Shown one piece after another: positions 42,481 to 53,329 of a stretch of 64,000 bases of DNA. The stretch spans positions 94,016,095 to 94,080,094 of the forward strand of contig OZ010595.1 in assembly GCA_963932145.1 (NCBI GenBank), in the 5' to 3' direction. Source of the stretch: Acanthosepion lycidas. Taxonomy: Eukaryota > Mollusca > Cephalopoda > Sepiida > Sepiidae. Within the stretch, counting starts at the first letter, position 1, and the number at the start of each line of letters is the position of its first letter. The translations under genes and the position numbers were made by a program. Under the pieces are notes generated by a model. It saw nothing but the letters and a program-made list of their open reading frames with translations. It searched no databases and was not told where the DNA came from.

Positions 42481-42800
42481 TTATGGTCAAAATTTACTTA
42501 CATTATTTACATTATTCAGACTGCTATCCTCATCTTCATTACCAATGTTTCAGCCATTGTACAGTCTGATTTTTGTCAAGTGATTGGAATTCAAAATCAA
42601 ACCCTTTATTTCGTCCACTAGGGTAAATTGTTCTAGTTCCACGTACCATGCCTCTTCCAGATGTCTCAGTTTTTTCCCTTTAACACACCTCTCCAAATTT
42701 TGGTTCACCACTGCTGTAGCCAGGTATTGAACTAACGACTCTTAGGGTCTAGTCTCTGGATCTAAACAACACCTTTATCCACTGCTGAGGAGTGAAGGTA
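42480..42800 (-). mobile_element. PLE-type terminal repeat arm
   Basis: On the plus strand: TTACATTATTCAGACTGCTA, TGTTTCAGCCATTGTACAGT, CTTTATTTCGTCCACTAGGG, GTTCTAGTTCCACGTACCAT, GTAGCCAGGTATTGAACTAA and CACCTTTATCCACTG. This is the arm in minus orientation with its tRNA-like head at the right. Confidence 0.7.
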
Positions 42801-43269
42801 GTTAAAATAATAGTGGTGTCAAGGGAAAAACTGTCCTCTTGAGACTCTGTTATTTTGATAGCATAAAGATCCAAGTTTGCCAATATTTTTTTTCAGTCTC
42901 CTTACCTCTTTGTCCATCTTGGTCTGTTCATATCTTATATTTTTTTCTTTCTCTGTTCCTATCAATTTCCTCTTCATATCTATCAACTATCTCAGTCTGT
43001 TTCTTTCTCTTTATATCTATCTATTCGTCTATATCTCTATATTTTCAAATTGTTAATATCTATTTAGGAACAAATAAACAAAAACCTCACATAATTTGCA
43101 TTTAACACAGCAAAATCTGAACTAATACAGCTGTTTGTAATCTTATATTCTCTCCATTAAATAACCTTACCTTGTTTTGTTTGAAAAGTGCAAATACATT
43201 TATGAATATTTATTAAGGTTTTCAAAGAGATCAACTTCCTTAAAGCATTAAAACAATTATCTCTTTCAG
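42801..43269. other. pyrimidine-rich intron-like sequence
   Basis: T/C-rich with TCTATCTAT-like stretches, leading to the strong acceptor of the exon at 43270. No other feature. Confidence 0.4.
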
Positions 43270-43498
43270 AAGAGATGAAAGGGTTCCTGAATTCAGTATG
43301 AGTGCCGCATCTTTGTACAAAATATCACCAACCATTCAAAATTCATGGCAAACAATAAAGAATTTTTTTACTTCTCAAACTAAACAGCAGTCAATAATAA
43401 CATTTAAAAGAAAGTGTGCCAGAATCACTAAATATCTTAAATCACAAGCCCCTGAGAGCATCTCTAATGACCTATTGCCTTCAACAGTTGCTCATTAG
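43270..43498 (+). CDS. candidate terminal coding exon A (protein unrecognised)
   Basis: An excellent acceptor (AATTATCTCTTTCAG) opens a 75-codon frame that begins (R)RDERVPEFSMSAASLYKISP, continues through a WQTIKNFFTSQTKQQSII stretch and ends SNDLLPSTVAH-stop at 43496-43498. The frame is basic, Ser/Thr/Gln-rich and protein-like. The first base completes a codon begun by two bases in the previous exon, and this is the phase left by the exon at 11727-11878. The true upstream exon may also lie unseen between. No family recognised. A 5S-tRNA SINE begins 84 bp after the stop, inside what would be the 3' UTR. Confidence 0.5.
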
Positions 43499-43581
43499 GA
43501 GATTACATTTTATTAATTTACAATCATTGCTTATTTTGATTACTTTTCAGTATGGAAATATAGTTTTAGATCAAATATCTT

Positions 43582-43965
43582 ACGGCCATCTCATGTTGAA
43601 ACAGCGATTCTCATATAATCACCAATGTTAAGCAATGTCAAACCTGGTCAGTACCTAGATGATTGATCACTTGGGAATAGAAGGTGCTGTAAGCTTGGAT
43701 ATGCTGGGTAATAGATAACAGTTTGGAACTTGAACTCAGAAGGCTGAGTTCCAATTCTAGTTAGGTTCATTATATTCATTTACATACAAATATCCTTGAG
43801 AAATCTACGAATCTGCCTCTTGTCCCTCAAGCTATGAGTTAATTAGCAGGAATTGTAACAGAAAATCAGCTCAAAAAATTCTTATAATCTAAAAATAATT
43901 TCTTGCTTTAAACAATCTGTAAAATATTAATAGTCCATAAAAAACAAATCAATCAATTTCAGATC
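43582..43965 (+). mobile_element. 5S rRNA-headed, tRNA-like SINE (copy 2, better preserved)
   Basis: ACGGCCATCTCATGTTGAAA begins like 5S rRNA (GTCTACGGCCATACCACC...). The 5S likeness continues through TGTTAAGCAATGTCAAACCT, GGTCAGTACCTAGATGATTG, and CACTTGGGAATAGAAGGTGC (TGTAAGC), covering essentially the whole 120-nt gene. A tRNA-like unit follows (GGGTAATAGATAA ... CTGAGTTCCAATTCTAGT, B-box like). Then comes a body with TTCATTATATTCATTTACAT, and a tail of AATCAATCAATTT. The internal 5S A and C boxes are partly retained. It is far too diverged to be a functional 5S gene. Confidence 0.85.
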
Positions 43966-44059
43966 AAACAAACATCAGTTATAATTATGTATTGAGAGAA
44001 ATGCTAAAAATGCAAGAATGCTTAACTTATATATATATAACTATTTGTATTTTTCAAAT

Positions 44060-44335
44060 ATAAGACTTGCGTGCGGTGTAGTGGATAGTTGTTGAGAATG
44101 TGAAATCGGAGAGCTGAGTTCAAATTCCACTCAGGTTCATTAGATTCACTTAATCAAAAATCTCCTTGGGGAAGGTATGAATCCAACTCCCCACTCCCAG
44201 CAAAGTAGGACGCTTATTTGGAAAACTATTATCCTGAAGAAATTGTTAATGTAGTGTTAGCTTCCAAAAAGGAATCCAAAATATGTTTTTGTTTTAGGTA
44301 TTAAATAATCCACAAAGTGTTGATAAACTGTATGA
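44060..44335 (+). mobile_element. tRNA-like SINE
   Basis: TGCGGTGTAGTGGATAG resembles an A box and GAGTTCAAATTCCACT a B box, followed by GGTTCATTAGATTCACTTAA and TCCTTGGGGAAGGT. This is the same body as the 5S-tRNA SINE but without a 5S head. It ends near GATAAACTGTATGATT. Confidence 0.65.
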
Positions 44336-44424
44336 TTTGTCTGAAGAAGTTATTTTCAAGAACAAAATTCATACCATGATTTTTTGATTTTGCCATTCAA
44401 TTACTCACCATTAGTTTGATATAT

Positions 44425-44447
44425 AAAAAGTTTATATATATATATTC

Positions 44448-44518
<71 letters not shown>

Positions 44519-44600
44519 ATTTTTTATATATATTATTTATATATATATGCACAATACTTATTGGAAATCAGTCAATATCACAAACTCATACCAATCCAAC

Positions 44601-44643
<43 letters not shown>
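44425..44643. repeat. two (AT)n arrays
   Basis: AT arrays at about 44449-44515 and 44604-44643 with an intervening ATTTATATA-rich spacer. Confidence 0.95.
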
Positions 44644-44645
<2 letters not shown>

Positions 44646-45547
44646 TTGGATAGATGTGAGCTTGTGACCCTGGGTTTCACGCTTTAGCGATCGTCAGACA
44701 AACTGATTAATTTTTTTTTAAATTTTGGTTTTATGTAGATTGCGTGTATTGGTGTTATTGTGGAGGTGGTGGGGGAAACCTTGTTGTTTTTTCATTGTAC
44801 TGACGCAAACATCGATGTATGCAGACACATATACATACTTGGTCGTCCGTCAGGATTCATACATATATAAACATATATAAACATATGTGGGCAGTTTCAG
44901 ATATGACATATGTATGTATACGGGTGGTGTTGTGTCTATACATACGCATTTGTATGTTGAAATTTAAAGATTGGAAGTGTGGCGGAAATGTCTCGTGAAT
45001 GTCTCGTGAATGTATACATGTCATATATACTTTTTTTTTTTTTTTCTGCTGAATAATATTTCCTCGCATGTATGTATATACGTGTGGTGGGGTTTGTGTG
45101 AAATTATGATAGGTAAAAATTATTATTATTTATATTTATTTTTAAATTTTGAAAAAAATGGCGATTTATTTGTTAAAGCTGGTTATTTGTTTTTGACTGT
45201 GTATATGTAACAGGTAGAAATTTGTAATCCTTATTGGTTATTTTATTTATATGGTGATGTTTAATATTTAATATGCTGGGTGAGAGGGTAGTTTGATTTA
45301 ATAACGGGTCTATATGATATGATGTGATAGTAATGTTGCAAGGGATTGGAGGCAATGATAATATAATTAGCTAATAGTTATTGTAAATTGGTAGAAATTG
45401 TAAATTGGTAGAAATGATTAGTAACGGTGGTGGGAGAATGATGAAACCATGAATGTAGTTATAGTGGTGATAGCTAAAGACTGGTTGTTGGTGTTTTATT
45501 TTATTTTGTTATATGTATCAATTTATTTTGGTATAAATCCTGGTGAT

Positions 45548-45548
<1 letters not shown>
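44644..45548. other. no gene seen
   Basis: AT-rich sequence with a T-run at 45031-45046; no supported exon, RNA or transposon motif. Confidence 0.4.
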
Positions 45549-45549
<1 letters not shown>

Positions 45550-45611
<62 letters not shown>

Positions 45612-45645
45612 GCATATATATATATGTGTGTGTGTGTGTGTCTGT
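45550..45645. repeat. (AT)n - (GT)n compound microsatellite
   Basis: About 35 AT units, a short interruption, then GTGTGTGTGTGTGT. Confidence 0.96.
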
Positions 45646-45669
45646 GCATGTGTAAAAATTTGAGATAGA

Positions 45670-46050
45670 GTGTCTTTTCTACCCGGATAACTTCTCTGAT
45701 GAGCTTTTTACCCTGATGCACCAACTACATGAATTTGTGTGCTACTAGATTGGCATCGAGGTCCCCACCCTTTTATTGTTGAAATAGCTAAATGCAACCC
45801 ACCACTTCCTACCCCAACAGTTTTGTTTTCTCGCACTTCCCACCTGTGGGAATCCTTTCTCTGATAACAACAATCTTCAAAAACTTAGATGTAATGCCAA
45901 TCACTATTTTCTATTGTTTTGAGTTCTGTTCATCTTTCATCCTTTCTTCAATCCTCCCTATACTCAGTCTTTTCTCTCCTTGTAAGCTCCTGCATACTAG
46001 TGGCATTACTGTCTTACTTGGGGTGAACTGATTTAAAAAAATAATTCTGT
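45670..46050 (+). pseudogene. Jockey-like LINE C-terminal tail
   Basis: PDNFSDELFTLMHQLHEFV, then the LWN-LP region (TCTCGCACTTCCCACCTGTG) and DNNNLQKLRCNANHYFLLF, followed by a 3' UTR ending TTACTTGGGGTGAACTGATT. This is the same tail as 59780-60375. A 5'-truncated copy, disrupted by stops. Confidence 0.7.
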
Positions 46051-46111
46051 AAAAGATCAATATGAAAAAAGGCAGATGATGAAATATGTTGGCTTTTATT
46101 TTGCCTTTTAT

Positions 46112-46112
46112 C

Positions 46113-46170
<58 letters not shown>

Positions 46171-46178
46171 GAAACTAC

Positions 46179-46216
<38 letters not shown>

Positions 46217-46229
46217 TTATATAGTTGAA

Positions 46230-46266
<37 letters not shown>
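46112..46266. repeat. three (AT)n arrays separated by AGTTGAAACTACAT
   Basis: TAGTTGAAACTACAT occurs twice between AT arrays (about 46167 and 46221), and a variant ATAATTGAAACCTA closes the block. Confidence 0.93.
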
Positions 46267-46270
<4 letters not shown>

Positions 46271-46720
46271 GAAACCTAAGATGGACAAAATAAACTACAA
46301 AATCTCCACAAATATCCTTAAATGCCTATAATTTATAACAGAAGCCATTGGTTTATACCAACGCCTTCCCATACATAATTCTTCTCGTTTTCACTCTTGC
46401 ATGGTCATGTGTGATGTCATGAGCTGCAGTGCGATTTTCGCTTCCAGCATCTCATATGCACAAGTTTGTTGTTACTTGAAAATCTTCCATTTAAACAAAA
46501 ACAGACTATCGTTATTGTTTTGTCAGTGTATTGTTTGATATATTGTAATGCAATTGTCATCTTTGATAATGGCTTATGTAAGCCAAAAGCTTAGATAGGA
46601 TTAAAAAATATGGATCAATATTGTGGTTTTCTTTCTTTTTTTGATGATAATGCTATTAAGCAGAAAAGAATTTACATAAATTAAATCGACAAAACTTGTC
46701 TCTATCATTTAATGAAACAT
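46267..46720. other. unassigned; contains a hairpin motif at 46564-46588
   Basis: TGATAATGGCTTATGTAAGC followed by CAAAAGCTT holds a perfect GGCTTA/TAAGCC hairpin and resembles the motif series described for PLE arms. No gene. Confidence 0.35.
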
Positions 46721-46724
46721 GCAT

Positions 46725-46726
<2 letters not shown>

Positions 46727-46770
<44 letters not shown>
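46727..46770. repeat. (AT)n microsatellite
   Basis: About 22 AT units. Confidence 0.95.
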
Positions 46771-46772
<2 letters not shown>

Positions 46773-46797
46773 CAATAAAGGTGCAGTTAAGTTACAA

Positions 46798-47294
46798 ATT
46801 CATGAATCATTCATACAAAAAACAAATACAAAGGTTAATGATTTAATTGGCGAGAATACATCATCGCGAACAATTCAAATAATATACAAAAACCCCGAAC
46901 CTGTTTATGAATGAAAAGATCCTTGTTTTATAAATTTCAGTTGCATGAGGTCTTATTATTTTTAAAAGCTTTCGTCTATTACTACAGACATCCTCAGGTA
47001 TGGAAATAGATTTTGTTCTTGTTTTTACTGTCAGTAATAAGAGGACAACGAAAATAGATATGTAATCCAAAAAATGCTATGAGAAATGTGTTATTGTTTT
47101 GTAATGTGCAGTCGCAACGCTGAGTTTGAATTTAAATTTTAAGGTTGTGCATTTTTGTACAAATATAGTAATAAGAGAATTCTTTTTACTGGTAGATCGT
47201 TTTTTTGTATATTATTTGAATTGTTCACGACGATGGATTCTCGCCAATTAAATCATTAACATTTGTATTTGTTTTTTGTATGAATGATTCATGA

Positions 47295-47296
<2 letters not shown>
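46798..47296. mobile_element. element with 95-bp near-perfect terminal inverted repeats
   Basis: The arms 46798-46892 and 47202-47296 are inverted copies with about 4 mismatches in 95. Both contain ATTCATGAATCATTCATAC, AACAAATACAAA and TTAATGATTTAATTGGCGAG. The 309-bp centre has no frame. On the minus strand at 46968-46997 it has CTGAGGA, a GTCT/AGAC stem and GAAAG. A fragment of the arm end lies at 23346-23374. AT arrays flank both sides, so target duplications cannot be read. It could be a MITE or a PLE-type inverted terminal structure. Confidence 0.75.

Positions 47297-47338
<42 letters not shown>
47297..47338. repeat. (AT)n microsatellite
   Basis: About 20 AT units abutting the inverted repeat. 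Confidence 0.95.
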
Positions 47339-47342
<4 letters not shown>

Positions 47343-47551
47343 CAGCACTCTTCTTCAGAATTGAGCACTTTGGCTGCTGGTTTATCATTTATATACATCA
47401 TGTATATAATACGTTAAATGATTCCATTTCTCTGCTGTACACTGATAGCTATGACAGATGCCAAATTGGTCGAGTTTTGATTTTGGCTTGAAGCAATTAG
47501 ATGTGTAGCCACACCGATGAGCTGTGATACAGCAAAACAGTCTGTATGTTG

Positions 47552-47555
<4 letters not shown>

Positions 47556-47606
<51 letters not shown>
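47556..47606. repeat. (AT)n microsatellite
   Basis: About 25 AT units. Confidence 0.96.
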
Positions 47607-47608
<2 letters not shown>

Positions 47609-47609
47609 C

Positions 47610-48520
47610 AGAGTGAAGGTCAGTGAGTATTTTGACTTTAAATACACTCTTCTAATCCCAAAATAATCAGTCAATGTTCAAAGTTTTTCAGAATGTGTGA
47701 GTAATCATGTCTCTCCACAACATCTTGTCATTTGTTGGTTTAAGTAACTTCAGACCCATTAGCATCCAACTATGTACCTATTCTGCCATTCATTTATGTA
47801 AATAAATAGTTATTTCTTGTTTCCCTCTTCTCTAGCTTTCATTATGTGTTATATAGGAATAAAGTGTTACTGCCGACACTTGTAACACAGAAATCCCACT
47901 ATTGAATTAAGTGGATCAAATGACCATCGAGGAAATGCACATATGTAGGAAGTAACTGACATCTAAATGATCGCTTTTCTACTCTATCCTTCTATACTAT
48001 ATGGACCGCTATTTTCTACTCTATTCAATATACGGATTTACTATTCGAGTGAGTATTATTGAGCAAGTACCGTTAGTGTGAGTGTTATTCGAAGGCGTCT
48101 GACACCATCTAATATGGTGTACTATAGTTGTATCTGTGATTAGAAAGGCTCTACTACAACAAATATTTATGAAAGTGGCAATGAGTATTTGTTGACATCA
48201 CAAGACTGGCAGAGAGAGTTCAATGACATCACAAAAGTATATTTTGTGAGAGTGAGGTTCTCTCCAATCTTTTGGGGATCCACAAATTTCAAATGCCTAT
48301 TTCTGATCCTCAGTGCAAGTATCCTTTTTGATCATCTAGAATCTTCATAAGCATCAAGTTTCATTGAGGTTCATATTTCCCTGAATTCCTTGTTACTTGC
48401 ATGTCCTGTCATTTGTATTCTTGGCACTGTTCAGTAGAACAACACCTCTTGCTACATCAGACAAGAGATTTACCTGCATTCAATATCATATTTTATATAT
48501 ATATATATATCAGTGCATTT
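47610..48520. other. no gene seen
   Basis: Mixed-composition DNA with a short AT run at 48494-48510; no exon or repeat family was recognised. Confidence 0.4.
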
Positions 48521-48524
48521 TTTT

Positions 48525-48960
48525 TATGCAAGTCACCCCAAGCAAGGCAGGAGTGCCACTAGCATGCAAGGGGTTACAGAGAGTAAGAGTAAAGAGGAGT
48601 GTTTGGGAAAAGGATAAAGAGAAGGACAGGGATCAAGGTCAAGGCACCAGAAGATGTCGATTGACATTACATTTGAATATCTGAAGATTATAGCTATCAG
48701 GGAAGCAAGTGATAGGAAAGGAGTTGCACTGGTGGGAGGTGCAATATAAGAAGCTGTTTGAGTAGAAGAAATAGCTACATTTAGATGTTTAGACAGTGAA
48801 AGTGTGAGACCAAGTTGTCAACATATTAGCATTCTTACATTCATGCAGTTTGGGAATCAGTGAAAGTAGCTCATTGGAGCAGTTGCCATGAAAGTACTTC
48901 TAGAAGAGGCAGAGGGAAGCCACAGCACGTCTGCAGGATAGCAACTGCAGACGGGATGTC
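48525..48960 (-). pseudogene. Jockey-like LINE C-terminal tail
   Basis: The plus strand starts GTCACCCCAAGCAAGGCAGG, the complement of the tail's 3' end. It runs through TGTCGATTGACATTACATTT and GGAAAGGAGTTGCACTGGTG to GAGCAGTTGCCATGAAAGTA. Direction is minus; truncated and broken. Confidence 0.7.
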
Positions 48961-49029
48961 AGATTAGGGCCAAACATGTATACAGAAACACACACATACA
49001 TGCATTATATTAAATTTAGAGCCTTTTTT

Positions 49030-49640
49030 ATATGAACAGCAGCAACAATTAAAATGGATAGTACATATAACTAGAAGGAAAAATAACCCACCACAATGAT
49101 GCACTCTAATTTTGAGACATGGGCATTGGGTATTCAACCATTTTCTCAGATCAATGATTAAAAATAGTTCCAAGCAAATGATTCCTCTAGGTCTTAAAGA
49201 AGACAATACTTCATCAGATCCCATAGATTGGTGCTACCAAATTCCAAACAAAGAGCTGCACCAAATAACAAAAATCACATCACTTGAAGACTTCCAACAG
49301 TGGCAACAAATAAAATGTATAGTACATATAACTAGAAGGAAAAATAACCCACTAGAATGATGCACTCTAATTTTAAGACATGGGCATTGGGTATTCAACC
49401 ATTTTCTCAGATCAATGATTAAAATGGTTCCAAGCAAATGATTCCTCTAGATCTTAAAGAAGGCTGGCACTACAGAATCACAAAGAGCTTTACAAAATGA
49501 AAAAAATCACACCCCTTAAAGACTTCCAACAGAAACATCAACTAAAATGGATAGCCCATAAAACTAGATGGCAAAATATTGATATAATCAAGATACTGAA
49601 TTTTCACAATACTGTAAACAAAAGGTTAGGCGGGAAATGC
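49030..49640 (+). pseudogene. LINE C-terminal fragment with a 265-bp tandem duplication
   Basis: AATAACCCAC, GACATGGGCATTGGGTATTC and AACCATTTTCTCAGATCAAT occur at about 49080-49160 and again at 49345-49420. The ends of a third partial unit follow (AACTAAAATGGATAGCCCAT at about 49545). Translation gives HWVFNHFLRSMIKNSS and FQQWQQIKCIVHITRRKN, reminiscent of LINE C-terminal KQQLKWIAHI-R motifs. The repeat and stops make it non-functional. Confidence 0.6.
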
Positions 49641-50580
49641 CTGTAAATACTCGAAAGATCAATAACAGTGAACACTAATTTTAATTTCCTGAAAAACTGT
49701 TTTAAGAGAAATTTCACCTGACAACTGTTTGGCCAATGAGCACTGAATGTTTCCAGTATGGAATACCGCTAATCATGCAACTACCATTGTATATTTAGTT
49801 TTAATAATTTAAAAAATATTTAAAATGACAGCGATGTCGTTCTACAGACAAAGGAAGATGATATAATGAAGAGGAAACATGTAGTGTCATGTACAGAAGA
49901 GACATAATCAGAGAAAGGGAATGATTTTAATCATAATCTATTTCAATTCACTGACCATCGATGAATTATGAAGCCTAATCCCTAAATGCTACTTATTGTT
50001 AAGAGATTAAGAATCCAGGGTAGCATTATTAAAATATTATAACTTCATGCTCTATTAATCCATTCTTTTATGAAATGATCTGAAAGTAAATAACAGGAAT
50101 ATTCTTGAATTACAATTGAAACAAATGAATATGATGGAAAAAGTCTGTTGGATGTTGAGATGGAACTGAATTTCATGTGATCCTCTGCAAGAGTTGGAGT
50201 TGGCTGGTTGGTTGACTTGACTGGACGGAGAGCAAATAAACACTCACCAGTAATTGGATATTGTAAATGCACATATAAAATACAAGAAAGATACACATAT
50301 GAACACACATATACTTAAGCATGCACATATATACATGCATACACAAACACACATACTCATGTACTCACATACACCTCCAACAGATATATGCATCTATTTT
50401 TCAGATTTATTTACTGAAATTACTGGGAAATAATTTTGTTTGTTAAATATTCATAATTATTAGTCCCTCTGATATATTTGAGGAATTTTTTAATTGGCAG
50501 GTTTTTCTCAAGCGGCATGTTAGTTTTTCTTTTTCTGTAGTTTTTCATGAATTTGATTTAAGCTTTTCATATTTGCACCA
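49641..50580. other. no gene seen
   Basis: Includes a CA/CATA-rich stretch near 50270-50390. Frames of up to 87 codons lack support. Confidence 0.4.
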
Positions 50581-50584
50581 TCCT

Positions 50585-50960
50585 TGGTATGACGATAAAT
50601 TGCATCCATGTCCTGGATAAGACGATAAACTATGTCCAACAGCAAGGCTTCTAATCAGAAGGTTTTGAGGATCATGGAACCACCTCTTAATTGCTGGTGT
50701 TCCCAAGTCCACCCCGACACAGTGTGGTAGCACCTGTTAGGGTCCCAGCTATGGGCAAATAGTTAACCCTGAAACTGAGGTAAAAATCATTATAAAATAT
50801 ACTAGCAATACGTTTTTGAAGAAAAAAAAAACTATTGCCAGTTTTTGAAAAATAATATTACCAGATATACATTTTTGAGGAAAAAAAAATATTAACAGAA
50901 ATAGATTTTTGACAAAACAAAAATATTACCAGAAAAAAAAAAGGTGTTGGCATTAAATGA
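50585..50960 (+). repeat. interspersed repeat R1 with ATTACCAG minisatellite (copy 2)
   Basis: GATAAACTATGTCCAACAGC, AAGGTTTTGAGGATCATGGA, TTAATTGCTGGTG, GGTCCCAGCTATGGGCAAAT and AACCCTGAAACTGAGGTAAA match 15070-15230. They are followed by ATTACCAGATATACATTTTT-like units. Confidence 0.85.
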
Positions 50961-51024
50961 CCCATTAAGGTTGATATGCTGTAAAACAAAACAAACCAAA
51001 CCATATTTGCAAAATTTTTTTGAT

Positions 51025-51300
51025 CATTTCACCCCAAGCAAAGTGATAATGCCACGAGGATGCAGGGAGTTCCAGTGGGTCAAAAGAAAAAACACTTTAG
51101 TGAGATGTAGTGAGAAAGGGCAATAAAGAAACAGGTTTCAGGAAGACAGAAGATAGCAATTGACATTGCATTTATATTTTTGAAGATTGTAAGTGGCAAG
51201 GAAGCCTGTAACTGGAAGAAAGTTTCACAAGTGAGAAAAGCTGTTAAAAGAGACAGTTGCATCAGGTTAGTTCAACAATAAAATGGTGAGACACACCTAG
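51025..51300 (-). pseudogene. Jockey-like LINE tail (copy, minus)
   Basis: Starts with the complement of the 3' end (TTCACCCCAAGCAAAGTGAT) and passes TTGACATTGCATTTATATTT; truncated before the next copy begins at about 51305. Confidence 0.65.
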
Positions 51301-51304
51301 ATAC

Positions 51305-51620
51305 ATGCAGTCAAGGTGCTAAGGAAAAAATACTCATTAGAAGAGTTGCAATGTGGACAAAGACATTGCACTTACATTTTTGAAAATCATAGATAGTAAG
51401 GAAGCAAGAAATCAGAAGACATGAATCTACAGGTGAGAGGTGCGAGAAAAAACTTTTAGAATAGAAGTGGTGGTTGCATTTAATTTGTTCAACAGTAAAA
51501 TAGTGAGATCTAGTTGCCAATCTAGTTGCCAATCTAATAGCCCACTTAAATTCATGTTGTTGAGACATTCAGGAAAAAAAAACCTCACCGGAACAGTTGC
51601 CATAAAAATATTTGAATAGA
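51305..51620 (-). pseudogene. Jockey-like LINE tail (second copy, minus)
   Basis: The minus-strand frame has QQHEFKWAIRLATRLATRSH and FTVEQIKCNHHFYSKSFFSH, the conserved HEFKRATRLATR-HPF-VE segment. It is head-to-tail with the preceding copy. Confidence 0.7.
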
Positions 51621-51624
51621 GGGA

Positions 51625-51890
51625 AAATATGTCACATTGTTACTGTTGAACTACCATTCTTATTCTAATAGTTTCGTTTCTCACACTTCTCACCTGTGGA
51701 ACTCTTTTTCGGTTTCTTTATTCCCTGCCACCTGCAGTCTTTCTGAATCCTGTTTCTTTGTTGTCTTTTCCTCACTCCTTCTCACTAAAGTCTTCTCATT
51801 TTCTATCAATGCCTGTAAACCCCCCACACACACTCACTGTGTCTTAGTGGCATTATTGCCTTACTTGGCATGAAATGATTAATAAAAAAT
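51625..51890 (+). pseudogene. Jockey-like LINE tail (plus, inverted to its neighbours)
   Basis: TAATAGTTTCGTTTCTCACA, CACCTGTGGAACTC and GTGTCTTAGTGGCATTATTG (CCTTACTTGGCATGAAATG) match the 3' half of the same tail in plus orientation. With the two minus copies it forms an inverted pair. Confidence 0.7.
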
Positions 51891-52880
51891 AAATTCATGC
51901 TTAAACAAGTTAACAAATGATAGAAGCATAAATCAAAAATTTAAAAAAAGAAATAAAAGAAGTTAAATATACAGAATTTTTCAAATCCAAACCAACTTCA
52001 TTATCGAAGCAAAAAATACTAGACCTGATTTTTAGGTACAAAATAAAATAACTTTGAAACATTGCAGATATATCTGGGCCAGCAAAATACAGATGGAAAA
52101 CAAAATAAATTATAAAAAATAGAAAAAATACCAGGACACTAGGATTTGGTAGAGCTGAGGTGCTTGAATGTTAGAACCCTGCCAATAAGCCTAATACTGT
52201 GTGTATAATGTGATCTGTGAGAATACTGAGGAGGGTGCTGGTGATATTAGGAGACTTACTGTTACTCAACTGCTTGTAATAACTATCAGAAGACTGGTGC
52301 AAAAATATCTTAAAGAATAATCATGGCAATGAAAGACTCATGCCATACTGACAAAAGCAAAAATTTGACAATAGAGATGAGGACAATAGTCAAAACATTG
52401 TAAATATTGTAAAAAGCAAAAATGTTGGATGTGAAAACACCAAAAGCAAAAATGGGGATGAAAAAGCACACTTTGGAGAATTATAGAGACAAAAGAAACT
52501 GCAAACAAATTGATATAAAATATGGTTGGGCAAAGGACAGTTGAAAAAAGAAATAGAATGTCTGTTCATAGCATCCCAAAACAAATGTATTAGAACAAAC
52601 ACTATCAAATATCAAACCAACAAAATATTACCTGTGTAAAATAGTAAATTAGCTTGGAAGGAATTTAAAAATAAATGCGGCTTGGAAGAAATGGCAGTTA
52701 GATAGAAATTATCCAAATAACCATGAGCATGCACCTGGTAGTATAAATAAACCTAAAAGATAAAAAATGAAAAATTCCAATGAACTAAATTCTAAAAAGA
52801 TAATCAGTTTGAGGCTATGAGTCGATTTCCAGTTACTATAAGCAAAGAAAAGATCATATGTCAGGGATTGCGAATGAACT
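51891..52880. other. mostly unassigned; PLE-satellite fragment at 52360-52420
   Basis: GACAATAGAGATGAGGACAA and TAGTCAAAACATTGTAAATA at 52365-52405 are one decayed piece of the 125-bp unit. No gene. Confidence 0.4.
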
Positions 52881-52885
52881 TACAG

Positions 52886-52990
52886 CAGTGGTTCTCAAAT
52901 GATGCACCTGGGTACTCTGTTATGCCCTGCAAGATGTCTAGGTGCACAGTGCAATTCGAGAGAAATATGTGTCCAGATATAAGAAATTAA
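52886..52990 (+). mobile_element. possible hAT transposon end
   Basis: CAGTGGTTCTCAAATG is very like the terminal inverted repeat of hAT elements (CAGTGGTTCTCAAACT). No opposite end or 8-bp target duplication was found, so this is at most a one-ended relic. Confidence 0.35.
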
Positions 52991-52999
52991 TATTTACTT

Positions 53000-53325
53000 T
53001 ATTATATTGCAGATAGCCTTAGAGGAAAGCTTCAGTGATAGGAAGCTTTTGTTTTGTTGTATTGAATTGGTAGGAGTTGCTGGTTGATCCTTAGGTTTCC
53101 AGTTGAATTCTTTTTATCAGTTCTTGAACTAATTTGTTTATGGGTTTGCCATCTGGCTTGTGTCAACTGGTCATCGGAGTGGGGTTGGTGTGTTCAGTTT
53201 ATACTCAGCCCATCTGGTTAACTTGAATAGATCCTGAGTCTTGCATTTGATCAATTTGAGTATATCTAACTATATTTGTTTAGTGGCATATCAACATCTT
53301 ATGGGTTATTTAATGCTTCAATGCA
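53000..53325. other. no gene seen
   Basis: Mixed-composition sequence without recognised features. Confidence 0.35.
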
Positions 53326-53329
53326 ATTT

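Noticed and set aside
43582-43700. Functional 5S rRNA gene
   Set aside because: Many substitutions in paired positions, a tRNA-like unit and SINE body directly attached, and a second diverged copy with the same fusion.
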